A DNA stretch of 39,729 bases from JBOGDS01 sp050743075 (GCA_050743075.1 JBOGDS010000028.1:1-39729), one strand, 5' to 3'; shown: positions 1 to 7,620, numbered from the stretch's first letter. Translations and numbers: made by a program. Notes: generated from the letters alone by a model not told the origin.

Positions 1-95
1 CTCCGAAACCTAGACGAACGCACATGCGCGTCCTGACGTCACCGCTCAGACGGACAGATCACCCTCAACGACTGGGCTTCCGGCCCTCAAACCCC

Positions 96-123
96 CTCCT
101 CGGACCCACAGAAACCCGAGGAG
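96..123. other. Small inverted repeat upstream of dcd
   Basis: An 8-bp perfect inverted repeat (96-103 with 116-123, 12-nt loop) lies about 60 bp before dcd. There is no T-run. It could be the terminator of a gene outside the window or chance in GC-rich DNA. Nothing else is recognised in bases 1-170. Confidence 0.25.
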
Positions 124-170
124 TCCCACATTCTGCGCACCGTTGATTCGAGCGGCCGGCCGCAGATCGG

Positions 171-176
171 TAGTGT
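171..176 (+). promoter_or_regulatory. Putative -10 of a leaderless dcd transcript
   Basis: TAGTGT fits the actinobacterial TANNNT -10 consensus and ends 7 nt before the dcd ATG, so the transcript probably starts at the A of the start codon. No Shine-Dalgarno precedes the gene. No -35 is evident at 17 nt. Confidence 0.45.
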
Positions 177-183
177 CCCGCGC

Positions 184-759
184 ATGCTGCTGTCGGACCG
201 GGACATCAGGGCCGCCGTCGAGGCCAAGCGGATCGTGCTGGAGCCGTACGACGTCGCGATGATGCAGCCGTCGAGCATCGACATCCGGCTCGACCGTTAC
301 TTCCGGGTCTTCGAGAATCACCGGTACCCGCACATCGATCCGGCGCAGGAGCAGCCGGACCTCACCCGCGTCGTCGAACCCGAGGGTGACGAGCCGTTCG
401 TCCTGCACCCCGGTGAGTTCGCCCTGGCGTCGACATACGAGCTGGTCACGTTGGCCGACGACGTCGCAGCCCGCATCGAGGGCAAGAGTTCGCTCGGGCG
501 TCTGGGCCTCCTCACCCACTCGACGGCCGGCTTCATCGACCCGGGCTTCACCGGCCACTTGACGCTGGAGCTGTCGAACGTCGCGACGCTGCCGATCAAG
601 CTCTGGCCAGGCATGAAGATCGGCCAGCTCTGCTTCTTCGCGCTCTCGAGCGCCGCCGAGCACCCGTACGGGTCGCAACGGCACGGCTCGCGCTACCAGG
701 GTCAGCGCGGTCCGACACCCAGCCGCTCGTACCTCAACTTCGACCGGATCGAGATCTGA
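184..759 (+). CDS. dcd: dCTP deaminase (probably bifunctional deaminase/dUTPase)
   Basis: Cytosolic pyrimidine-nucleotide enzyme supplying dUMP for thymidylate synthesis. The 191-aa length and whole sequence match the trimeric dCTP deaminase family. The GKSSLGRLGL segment at residues 100-109 and the FIDPGFTGHLTLEL segment at 117-130, with the presumed catalytic Glu129, are the family core; the GQRGPTPSRSYLNF tail is the nucleotide-capping C-terminus. Ala115 is in the position known to matter in the bifunctional dCTP deaminase/dUTPase of Mycobacterium tuberculosis, so direct conversion of dCTP to dUMP is likely (inference). The ATG at 184 is chosen because the family begins MLLSDRDI and a -10-like hexamer lies 7 nt upstream. 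It is a single-gene unit closed by a strong hairpin. Confidence 0.95.
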   Translation: MLLSDRDIRAAVEAKRIVLEPYDVAMMQPSSIDIRLDRYFRVFENHRYPHIDPAQEQPDLTRVVEPEGDEPFVLHPGEFALASTYELVTLADDVAARIEGKSSLGRLGLLTHSTAGFIDPGFTGHLTLELSNVATLPIKLWPGMKIGQLCFFALSSAAEHPYGSQRHGSRYQGQRGPTPSRSYLNFDRIEI

Positions 760-781
760 CGCACCAACTTCACCAGGCGAA

Positions 782-821
782 CCGGTGCTTCACCAGGTGC
801 CGGAGCCTGGTGAAGCACCGG
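782..821 (+). terminator. Strong hairpin after dcd
   Basis: A perfect 16-bp stem (782-797 with 806-821) with an 8-nt loop starts 22 bp after the dcd stop. There is no U-tract, as is common for actinobacterial intrinsic terminators. The 10-nt CTTCACCAGG of the left arm is also present just upstream at 768-777, so an alternative shorter hairpin with 806-815 is possible. Confidence 0.6.
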
Positions 822-945
822 CCAGGGTGGTGTACGTGATCAACGGCCACGGCCGGCGTCGCTCGGCGTCGAGAGCGGACTTCGGACCGCGGACCGCTCG
901 CGCGACGTGATCGACGACACTGCGCGTGGGTGGGACCCGGCCGCG

Positions 946-951
946 TAATCT
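946..951 (+). promoter_or_regulatory. Putative -10 for the Fe-S oxidoreductase gene
   Basis: TAATCT fits TANNNT and would start transcription near 958, giving a leader of about 30 nt before the ATG at 987. No clear -35 is seen. Confidence 0.3.
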
Positions 952-986
952 GGCGGGACACCGACCAGACGGGAGTCCCAGCCCGC

Positions 987-3182
987 ATGCAAGCCGTCGC
1001 GATCGTCGTCTCGCTGACGATCACGCTCGTGGCGATCGCTTTGACCGCCCGGGCCGTCGCCCAGATCGTGCGGGTCATCCGGCTCGGGCAGCCTGTGCAC
1101 CGCACCGATCGGATGGGCCGACGCGCGGCGACGATGCTGCGCGAGACACTGGGGCACACCCGGATGCTCAAGTGGGGCGCCGTCGGTACTGCGCACTGGT
1201 TCGTCTTCGTCGGGTTCGGGCTGCTGTTCTTCACGTTGGTGACGGCGTACGGACAGCTCGTCGACGCGACATTCGCGCTGCCGCTGATCGGGCACTGGTA
1301 CCCGTTCGAGTGGCTGGCCGAGTTCATCACCTGGGCGATGCTCGCCGGTATCGGGCTGCTGATCGTGATCCGGCTGCGTTCACACCCAGCGCGCGCCGGC
1401 CGGCCGTCGCGGTTCACCGGTTCGACGATGTGGCAGGGCTACTACGTCGAGGCGACCGTCGTCGGCGTCGGCCTGTGCATCCTGCTGCTGCGGGGCGCGG
1501 AGTTCGCGCTGGGCGCCGGCGGCCAGGCGCACTTCCCGTTGACGTTCTTCGTCGGCGATGCGCTCGGCGGGCTCTCGGCCGGCGCCCTACGCAACCTCGT
1601 CTACGTCGTGGCGGCGGTGAAGATCGTGATCTCCATGGCCTGGTTGATCGTGATCGCGACCAACGTGACGATGGGCGTCGCCTGGCACCGGTTCACGGCG
1701 TTCCCGAACATCTACTTCAAGCGGGAGGCCGACGGCGGAGCAGCGCTGGGCGCGGCCATGCCGCTCACGATCAAGGGTGAGCCGGTCGACTTCGAGAACC
1801 TCGACGACGTCGACGAGGACGCGGCGCTGGGCGTCGGCAACGTCGAGGACTTCTCCTGGAAGGGGATGCTCGACTTCACCACGTGTACGGAGTGCGGGCG
1901 GTGCCAGTCGCAGTGCCCGGCCTGGAACACCGCCAAGCCGCTCTCGCCCAAGCTGCTGATCATGGACCTGCGCGAGCATGCGTACGCCAAGGCGCCGTAC
2001 CTGCTCGCGGGTGGCGGAAAGGACATGGCCGGCGAGGAGCGCGCGACGGCGGAGCAGCTCGCCGACGTCCCGGCGGCGGCGCTCGCCGAGTCGGAGCGCC
2101 CGATCGTCGGCCCCGCCGAGGCCGGCGGTGTCATCGACCCGGACGTGCTGTGGTCGTGCACGACCTGCGGAGCCTGCGTCGAGCAGTGCCCCGTCGACAT
2201 CGAGCACGTCGACCACATCCTCGACCTGCGGCGCTACCAGACGCTGATCGAGAGCGAGTTCCCGTCGGAGCTGAACGGCCTTTTCAAGAACATGGAGAAG
2301 TCCGGCAACCCCTGGGGCGTCACCGGGTCGAAGCGGATGGAGTGGGCGGCCGGGCTGCCCTTCACGGTGCGACAGCTCGGCGTCGACGTCGAGTCGCTGG
2401 ACGACGTGGAGTGGCTGTTCTGGGTGGGGTGCGCTGGCGCCTTCGAGGACCGGGCCACGAAGACGACGCAGGCGGTCGCCGAACTCCTGCACACGGCCGG
2501 CGTCTCGTTCGCCGTCCTCGGCGACGGGGAGACGTGCACGGGCGACCCGGCGCGGCGGGCCGGCAACGAGTTCCTCTTCCAGCAGCTCGCCCTGCAGAAC
2601 GTCGAGGTGCTGCGCGAGAGCCGGGCGGTCAAGGTCGTCGCCACCTGCGCCCACTGCTTCAACACGCTGAAGAACGAGTACACACAGCTCGGGCTGACCC
2701 TCGAGGTCGTCCACCACACCCAGCTGCTGAACCGGCTGGTGCGCGACGGCCGGCTGACGCCGGTCGCCACGGAGGGTTCCGTGGCCGGTCGTGCCGTGAC
2801 TTACCACGACCCCTGCTACCTCGGCCGTCACAACCAGGTGTACGAGCCGCCACGTGATCTCATCGAGGCGGTACCGGGCGTGGAGCTGCGGGAGATGACC
2901 CGCAGCGGATCCCGTTCCTTCTGCTGCGGCGCCGGCGGCGCCCGGATGTGGATGGAGGAGCGGATCGGCAAGCGGATCAACACCGACCGCACCGAGGAGG
3001 CGCTGGCGACCGGCGCTGACGCGATCGCGGTCGGCTGCCCGTTCTGCCGGGTGATGCTCTCCGACGGCCTGACGGCGGCACAGGCCGACGGTCAGGGCGA
3101 GGGCGTCGAGGTGCTCGACGTGGCCCAGTTGCTGCTCGCCGGCGTCAAGCGCGCGGCGCCCGAGCCCGCGTCCGTCGAGTAG
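987..3182 (+). CDS. Membrane-anchored (Fe-S)-binding oxidoreductase, heterodisulfide-reductase-like
   Basis: Predicted 731-aa membrane electron-transfer protein. The N-terminal ~250 residues hold about five membrane helices, resembling the haem-binding gamma-subunit type of respiratory nitrate reductase. Two 4Fe-4S ferredoxin motifs follow, CTECGRCQSQCP from Cys300 and CTTCGACVEQCP from Cys391. The C-terminal half has two CCG-type cysteine-rich domains, the second with SFCCGAGGARMW around Cys646-Cys647. This architecture is shared with the mycobacterial iron-sulfur reductase of the Rv0338c type; substrate and partner are not known to me. The reading frame is open from 930, but ATG 987 is preferred because the hydrophobic helix starts there and a -10-like TAATCT lies just upstream. 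It is followed by a long palindrome rather than a co-transcribed gene. Confidence 0.85.
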   Translation: MQAVAIVVSLTITLVAIALTARAVAQIVRVIRLGQPVHRTDRMGRRAATMLRETLGHTRMLKWGAVGTAHWFVFVGFGLLFFTLVTAYGQLVDATFALPLIGHWYPFEWLAEFITWAMLAGIGLLIVIRLRSHPARAGRPSRFTGSTMWQGYYVEATVVGVGLCILLLRGAEFALGAGGQAHFPLTFFVGDALGGLSAGALRNLVYVVAAVKIVISMAWLIVIATNVTMGVAWHRFTAFPNIYFKREADGGAALGAAMPLTIKGEPVDFENLDDVDEDAALGVGNVEDFSWKGMLDFTTCTECGRCQSQCPAWNTAKPLSPKLLIMDLREHAYAKAPYLLAGGGKDMAGEERATAEQLADVPAAALAESERPIVGPAEAGGVIDPDVLWSCTTCGACVEQCPVDIEHVDHILDLRRYQTLIESEFPSELNGLFKNMEKSGNPWGVTGSKRMEWAAGLPFTVRQLGVDVESLDDVEWLFWVGCAGAFEDRATKTTQAVAELLHTAGVSFAVLGDGETCTGDPARRAGNEFLFQQLALQNVEVLRESRAVKVVATCAHCFNTLKNEYTQLGLTLEVVHHTQLLNRLVRDGRLTPVATEGSVAGRAVTYHDPCYLGRHNQVYEPPRDLIEAVPGVELREMTRSGSRSFCCGAGGARMWMEERIGKRINTDRTEEALATGADAIAVGCPFCRVMLSDGLTAAQADGQGEGVEVLDVAQLLLAGVKRAAPEPASVE

Positions 3183-3194
3183 CCCGCATCCCGC

Positions 3195-3283
3195 GTACTG
3201 AACGACAGGAACAACGGCCGGAGCGTGGGTGCTTTGCCCGGCTTTGCCGGACAGTTGGATCGGTTGTTCCTGTCGTTCGGTAC
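3195..3283. terminator. Long palindrome, family A copy 1
   Basis: The arms 3195-3215 and 3263-3283 pair over 21 bp with one G-T wobble. The 47-nt loop contains an internal CCGGC-TTT-GCCGG hairpin (3238-3250). It lies 12 bp after the oxidoreductase stop and probably terminates that transcript. The inner arm GAACGACAGGAACAACGG is nearly the same as in the palindrome at 5115-5199, which also has an internal 5-bp/TTT hairpin. Confidence 0.65.
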
Positions 3284-3330
3284 CTCAGACCTGTTGTGCG
3301 CCACCTTTGACGTCGTGACGACACGGTTGC

Positions 3331-3381
3331 GACGCCATTGTGACTTGACATGACGTCATTCTAGCGCCATGATGGCGTCAT
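3331..3381 (+). promoter_or_regulatory. Leaderless promoter with repeated operator half-sites
   Basis: TTGACA (3345-3350), a 17-nt spacer and CATGAT (3368-3373) form a good promoter whose predicted start coincides with the ATG at 3380. The promoter is filled with related repeats: the palindrome ATGACGTCAT (3350-3359), a near copy ATGGCGTCAT exactly 22 bp later (3372-3381) that overlaps the start codon, CGCCAT-G-ATGGCG over the -10 (3365-3377), and GACGCCAT on the other side of the -35 (3331-3338). Such clustered short sites suit a ribbon-helix-helix repressor, and the first gene encodes one. Confidence 0.6.
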
Positions 3382-3865
3382 GGAGCTCATGCCCTATGTC
3401 GAGGTCCTCCGCAGAGACCTCGCCGCCGCTGGCCAGGCGGCGCCCGACGACGTGCGCGAAGCCGCCGAGCGGCTCTCCTATGCCGTCGAGCCGTCGCTGC
3501 GACTCGCCCTGCTCGACGCGCTCGGGACAGCGGCTGCCGAGGTGACCGCTCAGCTGTCGAACGCCGTCGTCGAGGTGCGGCTTCGCGGACGCGACCCCGA
3601 GCTGGTCGTCAGCGAGGCGGTCGAGCACGTTCCGAGCCCGCCCTTGCCACTCCCGCCGCCGGCACCAGGAGACGTCGACGAGGGTTTGTCGAGGATCTCG
3701 TTCCGCCTACAGGAGTCGCTCAAGTCGCGCGTCGAGACCGCCGCCGCGGCCGAGGGCCTGTCGGTCAACGCCTGGCTCGTGCGGGCCGTCGCTCAGATGC
3801 TCGACGGCCCGACGCGGACAACGACAATACGCGGCGGCCGGCACCTGTCCGGCTGGGTCCGCTGA
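3380..3865 (+). CDS. Ribbon-helix-helix (HicB-like) DNA-binding protein
   Basis: 161-aa protein. Residues ~100-140, including RISFRLQESLKSRVE and GLSVNAWLVRAVAQML, form an Arc/HicB-type ribbon-helix-helix domain. The N-terminal ~75 residues are helical and acidic and are followed by a proline-rich linker around residue 85. No HicA toxin gene is adjacent, so it is probably a transcriptional regulator rather than a classical antitoxin. It is likely autoregulated: its own promoter carries repeated ATGRCGTCAT-type sites, one overlapping the start codon. The ATG lies 6 nt after the -10 hexamer, indicating a leaderless mRNA. The DUF4097 gene follows 25 nt downstream in the same unit. A similar regulator/DUF4097 pairing occurs in other actinobacteria (recalled, not checked); its role is unknown. 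Confidence 0.75.
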   Translation: MELMPYVEVLRRDLAAAGQAAPDDVREAAERLSYAVEPSLRLALLDALGTAAAEVTAQLSNAVVEVRLRGRDPELVVSEAVEHVPSPPLPLPPPAPGDVDEGLSRISFRLQESLKSRVETAAAAEGLSVNAWLVRAVAQMLDGPTRTTTIRGGRHLSGWVR

Positions 3866-3890
3866 CAGAGACAACCCCAAGGAGACTGCC

Positions 3891-4751
3891 ATGACCATCG
3901 ACTACCCCCAGACCTTTCCCGTCACAGGTCCGCTCGCGCTGTCCGTGCGTCTCAGCGCAGGTGATGTACAAGTCACGGCGGCGGAAGTCACCGAGGCCGT
4001 CGTCGACCTCCGTCCGGTGCAAGCAGACGACCCGGACGCCCTCGACGTGATCGCGCGCACCCGGGTCTTCTACCGCAGTGGCAGCAACGCGCTGCGGGTC
4101 GACGTGCCACGGGGCCGAGGCGTCGTCGATCGCAATCCGCCCATCGAGATGCGTGTGACGGTGCCGGCCGGCAGCAGCGCCGACGTCGAGGTCGGCTCAG
4201 CCGACGTCCGCATCGAGGGCCGGACCGACGTGGTCACGATCCAGGCCGGTTCGGGCGACGTCGCCGTCGACTGCTGCAAGCGCGCCAGGATCAAGTCCGG
4301 CAGCGGCGACGTGCACATCGACGAGGTCGAGACCTCGGTCGTCAAGTCCGGCTCCGGCAACCTCGTGGTCCGTCGCAGTGCGGGCGACGTCGACCTGCAG
4401 ACCGCGTCCGGTGACATCCGGCTCGGCCAGCTCGGCGGCAACGCCAACCTGTCGACGGCTTCCGGTGACATCGAGCTGGGGTCGAGCGCGCACGGCGTCG
4501 GAGCCAAGACCGCCTCCGGAGACTTCACGGTGGGCCGCGCCGTCGAGGGCGAGATCGAGGTCAGGACGGCCTCGGGCGACGTGACGATCGGGGTCGCCGA
4601 CGGCACCGCCGCCAGGCTGGAGTGCTCGTCGGTAAGCGGAAGTGTCCGTTCACAGCTCGAGCCGGCCGACGCACCCGGTGACGCCGAGCGCCGCCTCGTC
4701 ATCGCGGCACGGAGCGTCAGCGGCTCCATCACCGTCAACCGCGCCAGCTAG
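3891..4751 (+). CDS. DUF4097-family beta-repeat protein
   Basis: 286-aa protein built from about nine imperfect 17-20-residue repeats with the core (T/S)(A/G)SGD(V/I) between residues ~90 and 250, for example QAGSGDVAVD, KSGSGDVHID, QTASGDIRLG, STASGDIELG and RTASGDVTIG. This is the DUF4097 beta-strand repeat, expected to form a beta-solenoid. Unlike many family members, no signal peptide or membrane helix is visible, so it is probably cytosolic. A clear AAGGAG Shine-Dalgarno precedes the ATG, in contrast to the leaderless first gene. It is the second gene of a unit with the ribbon-helix-helix regulator. Biochemical function is unknown; a scaffold or binding role is only a guess. Confidence 0.75.
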   Translation: MTIDYPQTFPVTGPLALSVRLSAGDVQVTAAEVTEAVVDLRPVQADDPDALDVIARTRVFYRSGSNALRVDVPRGRGVVDRNPPIEMRVTVPAGSSADVEVGSADVRIEGRTDVVTIQAGSGDVAVDCCKRARIKSGSGDVHIDEVETSVVKSGSGNLVVRRSAGDVDLQTASGDIRLGQLGGNANLSTASGDIELGSSAHGVGAKTASGDFTVGRAVEGEIEVRTASGDVTIGVADGTAARLECSSVSGSVRSQLEPADAPGDAERRLVIAARSVSGSITVNRAS

Positions 4752-4809
4752 GCCCCGTTCTGTCAGTGCCGGGCTCTACCGTTCGAGATTCATGAGTTGG
4801 AGGAGACCC

Positions 4810-5004
4810 ATGCTGCCCCACCCGGACCAGACACTGTCCATGTACAACGGCGACCACGCCGAACTGCTGCACGCCGCCGAGCAAGACCGGGCAGCCATTC
4901 ACGTGCGGCGGGCCCAGCGGATGGAGCGGTGGGCGCAGCGCGCCGCCCGCCTGTCCGCCTTCCTGACTCGCCATGCGCGGCTGCAGCGTGCCCGGCTCTC
5001 CTGA
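4810..5004 (+). CDS. Small basic hypothetical protein (64 aa)
   Basis: A 64-aa reading frame preceded by GGAGGA about 6 nt before its ATG. The product is rich in Arg, Ala and His, with an amphipathic helix pattern from residue ~15 to the end (for example AEQDRAAIHVRRAQRMERWA). It lies 58 bp after the DUF4097 gene on the same strand and could be co-transcribed. An upstream in-frame ATG at 4792 would put the Shine-Dalgarno inside the gene, so 4810 is preferred. I do not recognise a family; codon use looks coding. Confidence 0.6.
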   Translation: MLPHPDQTLSMYNGDHAELLHAAEQDRAAIHVRRAQRMERWAQRAARLSAFLTRHARLQRARLS

Positions 5005-5114
5005 GCTCCTGCCCACATGCCGCCGGCGGAATTACGCACGCGTCGACAGATACCCACGAGCGGCTCGCGGTGGCGGATCTCGGTGAACTACCAGCCACCC
5101 ATCGACGTCTGTAC

Positions 5115-5199
5115 GAGAAGAACGGGAGGAACAACGGGTCTGGCGGGTTTCCCGCAGGTCGCGACCGGGCGTCGCGTCGTTGCTCCTCCCGTTCTTCTC
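5115..5199. terminator. Long palindrome, family A copy 2, between convergent genes
   Basis: The arms 5115-5136 and 5178-5199 pair over 22 bp with one mismatch. The loop holds GCGGG-TTT-CCCGC (5143-5155). It sits between a plus-strand gene ending at 5004 and a minus-strand gene ending at 5221, so it would serve both as terminator. The arm GAACGGGAGGAACAACGG matches the copy at 3195-3283 in 16 of 18 positions, although the loops are unrelated. Nothing else is recognised in 5005-5220. Confidence 0.65.
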
Positions 5200-5220
5200 A
5201 AGGGCTCGTTCGGGGTTGCG

Positions 5221-5793
5221 TTAGACGCGCGGCGGGTCGTCAGGACGAGGGGGCGCCGGAGGCGCTTCGGCAACCGGCTCGTCGACCACCGGCGGAGTGT
5301 CGACGACCGGGCGGTCGTCTGGCGGCTCGGTGGTGGCCGTTGGCGAAGCGGGGGCCTGGTCACGACCCTGGGCCTGGCTGAGCATCTCGCGACCGCCGCC
5401 CGCGGTGAACGCCAGGAAGGCGGCGTACCCGAGAGCCAGCAGCAGGACGAGCCCGATCCAAGCGCCGATGCCGGTGTCGCCGAGGACGTCGAAGAACAGA
5501 ATCAGGGTGAACAGGGCGATCAAGACGGCAAGCCCCGCCGTCACGAGGTCGTGCTTGACGCCGAACTCGGGTGCGTTGCCGGTGAGGCGCAGCACCTCCC
5601 ACACGATCAGGGCGATGAGCAGGATGCCGGCGAAGGTCCCGAGGCCGCTGTCCCACGCGTTCGCCGTGACGGACTCGTCGAAGAAGCTGACCGACAGCCA
5701 GGGGAGGAACAGGTCGATGAAGAGGAGGACGGCTGCCCCCAACGCGATCTTGCGGTAGAGCGGAAGGGCGGCGAACCCGGACGTCGTTTCCAC
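5221..5793 (-). CDS. Four-helix integral membrane protein of unknown function
   Basis: 190-aa protein with four hydrophobic helices at about residues 14-36, 50-70, 82-103 and 110-130. A cytoplasm-like Pro/Asp-rich tail of about 50 residues follows (repeats such as PVVDTPPVVDEPVAEAPPAP). Helices 1-2 are joined by a short loop containing LPWLSVSF, a pattern seen in small actinobacterial membrane proteins of unknown role. The start is GTG at 5793, preceded by AAGGAGC with 7-nt spacing. It is transcribed away from hutH and converges on the palindrome at 5115-5199. No enzyme motif is visible. Confidence 0.65.
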   Translation of the reverse strand: METTSGFAALPLYRKIALGAAVLLFIDLFLPWLSVSFFDESVTANAWDSGLGTFAGILLIALIVWEVLRLTGNAPEFGVKHDLVTAGLAVLIALFTLILFFDVLGDTGIGAWIGLVLLLALGYAAFLAFTAGGGREMLSQAQGRDQAPASPTATTEPPDDRPVVDTPPVVDEPVAEAPPAPPRPDDPPRV

Positions 5794-5954
5794 GAGGAAG
5801 GCTCCTTTCAGGGGTCGAGATCCCGGGCCGTGTCCGGGTCAGGCACATCATCCCGGTTCCGGGCGGGGAGACAAGACCTTTGCGGGGGTGAGTTTCACAA
5901 TCTGTCGGCTGCGGCGGATGGCCCGTACCTGGCGAACCCGGCTCGGCAGCCGGT

Positions 5955-5960
5955 CACAAT
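5955..5960 (+). promoter_or_regulatory. Putative -10 of a leaderless hutH transcript
   Basis: CACAAT ends 6 nt before the hutH ATG. The identical hexamer at the identical distance precedes hutF (12662-12667), which suggests similar promoters for the two hut units. It matches TATAAT at four of six positions. Confidence 0.4.
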
Positions 5961-5966
5961 GGCGAC

Positions 5967-7550
5967 ATGACTGTCCACCGTCCGAGCCCTGCCGTCGACA
6001 CCGCAGGTCTTCACCGCAAGGTCGACGTCGGTACCGGGCCGCTTGCCGCTGAGGACGTCGTCGACGTCGCTCGACACGGCGCCGGCGTCACGCTCACCGG
6101 CACGGCGCTGGCCGAGATCGCGAGGAGCCGGGAGGTGGTCGATCATCTGGCCGTTGCGCAGGTGCCGTACTACGGCGTGTCGACGGGTTTCGGTGCGCTC
6201 GCGACCCGGCACATCCCGAAGGAACTGCGTGCCCGACTGCAGCGCAGCCTGATCCGCAGCCACGCGGCCGGTTCCGGGGCGGAGGTCGAACGTGAGGTCG
6301 TCCGCGCCCTGATGCTGCTCCGGCTGTCGACGCTCGCCACCGGCCGCACCGGCGTACGCACGACGACCGCGACGGCCTACGCGGCGGTGATCGACGCTGG
6401 CATCACGCCGGTCGTCCGCGAGTTCGGCAGCCTGGGCTGTTCGGGCGACCTCGCCCCGCTGGCGCACTGCGCACTGGCGCTCATGGGCGAGGGTGAGGTG
6501 CGGACGGCCGACGGCACGCTGAGGCAGGCGGCCGACGCGCTGAGGGCTGCGGGAATCGAGCCGGTCGAGCTGGCCGAGAAGGAGGGGCTCGCCCTCATCA
6601 ACGGCACCGACGGGATGCTCGGCATGCTGATCCTTGCCGCGCACGATCTGCGGAGATTGCTGTGCACTGCCGACGTCGCCGCGGCCATGAGCGTCGAGGC
6701 GCTGCTCGGCACGGACCGGGTGTTCGCAGCCGACCTTCAGGCGCTACGCCCACACCCGGGCCAGGCCGGCTCGGCCGCGAACCTGCGGGCGTTGCTGGAG
6801 GGTTCCGGCGTCGTCGCCAGTCACCGCGGTCCGGACAGCACGCGCGTGCAGGACGCGTACTCGCTGCGCTGCGCGCCACAGGTCCACGGGGCTGCTCGCG
6901 ACACGCTGGCGCATGCGGTGGTCGTCTCCGGCCGCGAGCTGGCCGCCGCCGTCGACAACCCGGTGGTCACGGTCGACGGCCGGGTCGAGTCCAACGGCAA
7001 CTTCCACGGTGCGCCGGTCGGGTACGTGCTGGACTTCCTGGCCATCGCCGCCGCTGACGTCGCCAGCATGAGCGAGCGGCGCACGGACCGGTTCCTCGAC
7101 GTTGCGCGCAACGGCGGTCTGCCGGCGTTCCTGGCCGACAATCCGGGCGTCGACTCCGGCCACATGATCGCCCAGTACACGCAGGCAGCCATCGTCTCCG
7201 AGATGAAGCGGCTGGCCGTGCCTGCGTCCGTCGACTCCATACCGTCGAGCGCAATGCAGGAAGACCACGTCTCGATGGGCTGGAACGCGGGCCGCAAGCT
7301 GCGCCGCTCCGTCGACGGGCTGGCCCGGGTCCTCGCCGTCGAGATCCTGACAGCCGCGCGGGCGCTGGACCTTCGGGCGCCGCTCTCTGCGGCCGCGGGA
7401 ACGGGCGCGGTCCGCGACCTCGTCCGGCAGCACGTCGACGGTCCCGGCCCCGACCGTCACCTCGCCCCCGAGGTCGACGCCGTCGTCGACCTGGTCCGCT
7501 CCGGCGCCGTGATCGCGGCCGCCGAAGCCGCTGCAGGCCCACTGCGATGA
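5967..7550 (+). CDS. hutH: Histidine ammonia-lyase
   Basis: First enzyme of histidine catabolism, eliminating ammonia from L-histidine to give trans-urocanate in the cytosol. The 527-aa protein is full length. The YYGVSTGFGALA segment around residues 68-79 and the electrophile loop GSLGCSGDLAPL are diagnostic. The cofactor (methylidene-imidazolone) would form from Cys158-Ser159-Gly160; the first residue is Cys where Ala is commonest, a variant I recall in other actinomycete enzymes. Further conserved parts are the QDAYSLRCAPQVHG block and the SNGNFHGAPVGY loop. The ATG follows a CACAAT hexamer by 6 nt and has no Shine-Dalgarno. hutU follows after a long palindrome, so read-through or a separate start is needed for hutU. 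Confidence 0.97.
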   Translation: MTVHRPSPAVDTAGLHRKVDVGTGPLAAEDVVDVARHGAGVTLTGTALAEIARSREVVDHLAVAQVPYYGVSTGFGALATRHIPKELRARLQRSLIRSHAAGSGAEVEREVVRALMLLRLSTLATGRTGVRTTTATAYAAVIDAGITPVVREFGSLGCSGDLAPLAHCALALMGEGEVRTADGTLRQAADALRAAGIEPVELAEKEGLALINGTDGMLGMLILAAHDLRRLLCTADVAAAMSVEALLGTDRVFAADLQALRPHPGQAGSAANLRALLEGSGVVASHRGPDSTRVQDAYSLRCAPQVHGAARDTLAHAVVVSGRELAAAVDNPVVTVDGRVESNGNFHGAPVGYVLDFLAIAAADVASMSERRTDRFLDVARNGGLPAFLADNPGVDSGHMIAQYTQAAIVSEMKRLAVPASVDSIPSSAMQEDHVSMGWNAGRKLRRSVDGLARVLAVEILTAARALDLRAPLSAAAGTGAVRDLVRQHVDGPGPDRHLAPEVDAVVDLVRSGAVIAAAEAAAGPLR

Positions 7551-7570
7551 CCCCACACTCCTACCTCCCA

Positions 7571-7620
7571 TGATCATGTCGACTACACACAGCAAACGGT
7601 GTGTGTAGTCGACATGATCA
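7571..7620. repeat. Perfect palindrome, family B copy 1, between hutH and hutU
   Basis: A 20-bp perfect stem (7571-7590 with 7601-7620) with a 10-nt loop beginning AGCAAACGG. The inner arm TGATCATGTCGACTAC and the loop CAGCAAAC recur in the palindrome after clpB at 32107-32172. It lies 20 bp after hutH and 22 bp before hutU, so it may attenuate or end the hutH transcript or protect its 3' end. Confidence 0.75.

Noticed and set aside
1..183. tRNA gene upstream of dcd, seen in some actinobacteria
   Set aside because: No T-arm GGTTCGANTCC-like sequence or cloverleaf pairing is visible.
1587..2831. 414-codon minus-strand frame opposite the Fe-S oxidoreductase
   Set aside because: Lies fully antisense to a gene with intact Fe-S motifs; composition is that of a shadow.
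3380..3865. Classical HicAB toxin-antitoxin system
   Set aside because: No HicA-like small double-stranded RNA-binding toxin ORF is found before or after the HicB-like gene.
3195..5199. CRISPR array or composite transposon ends
   Set aside because: Only two palindromes with unequal loops and single-copy genes between; no spacer periodicity, transposase or target duplication.
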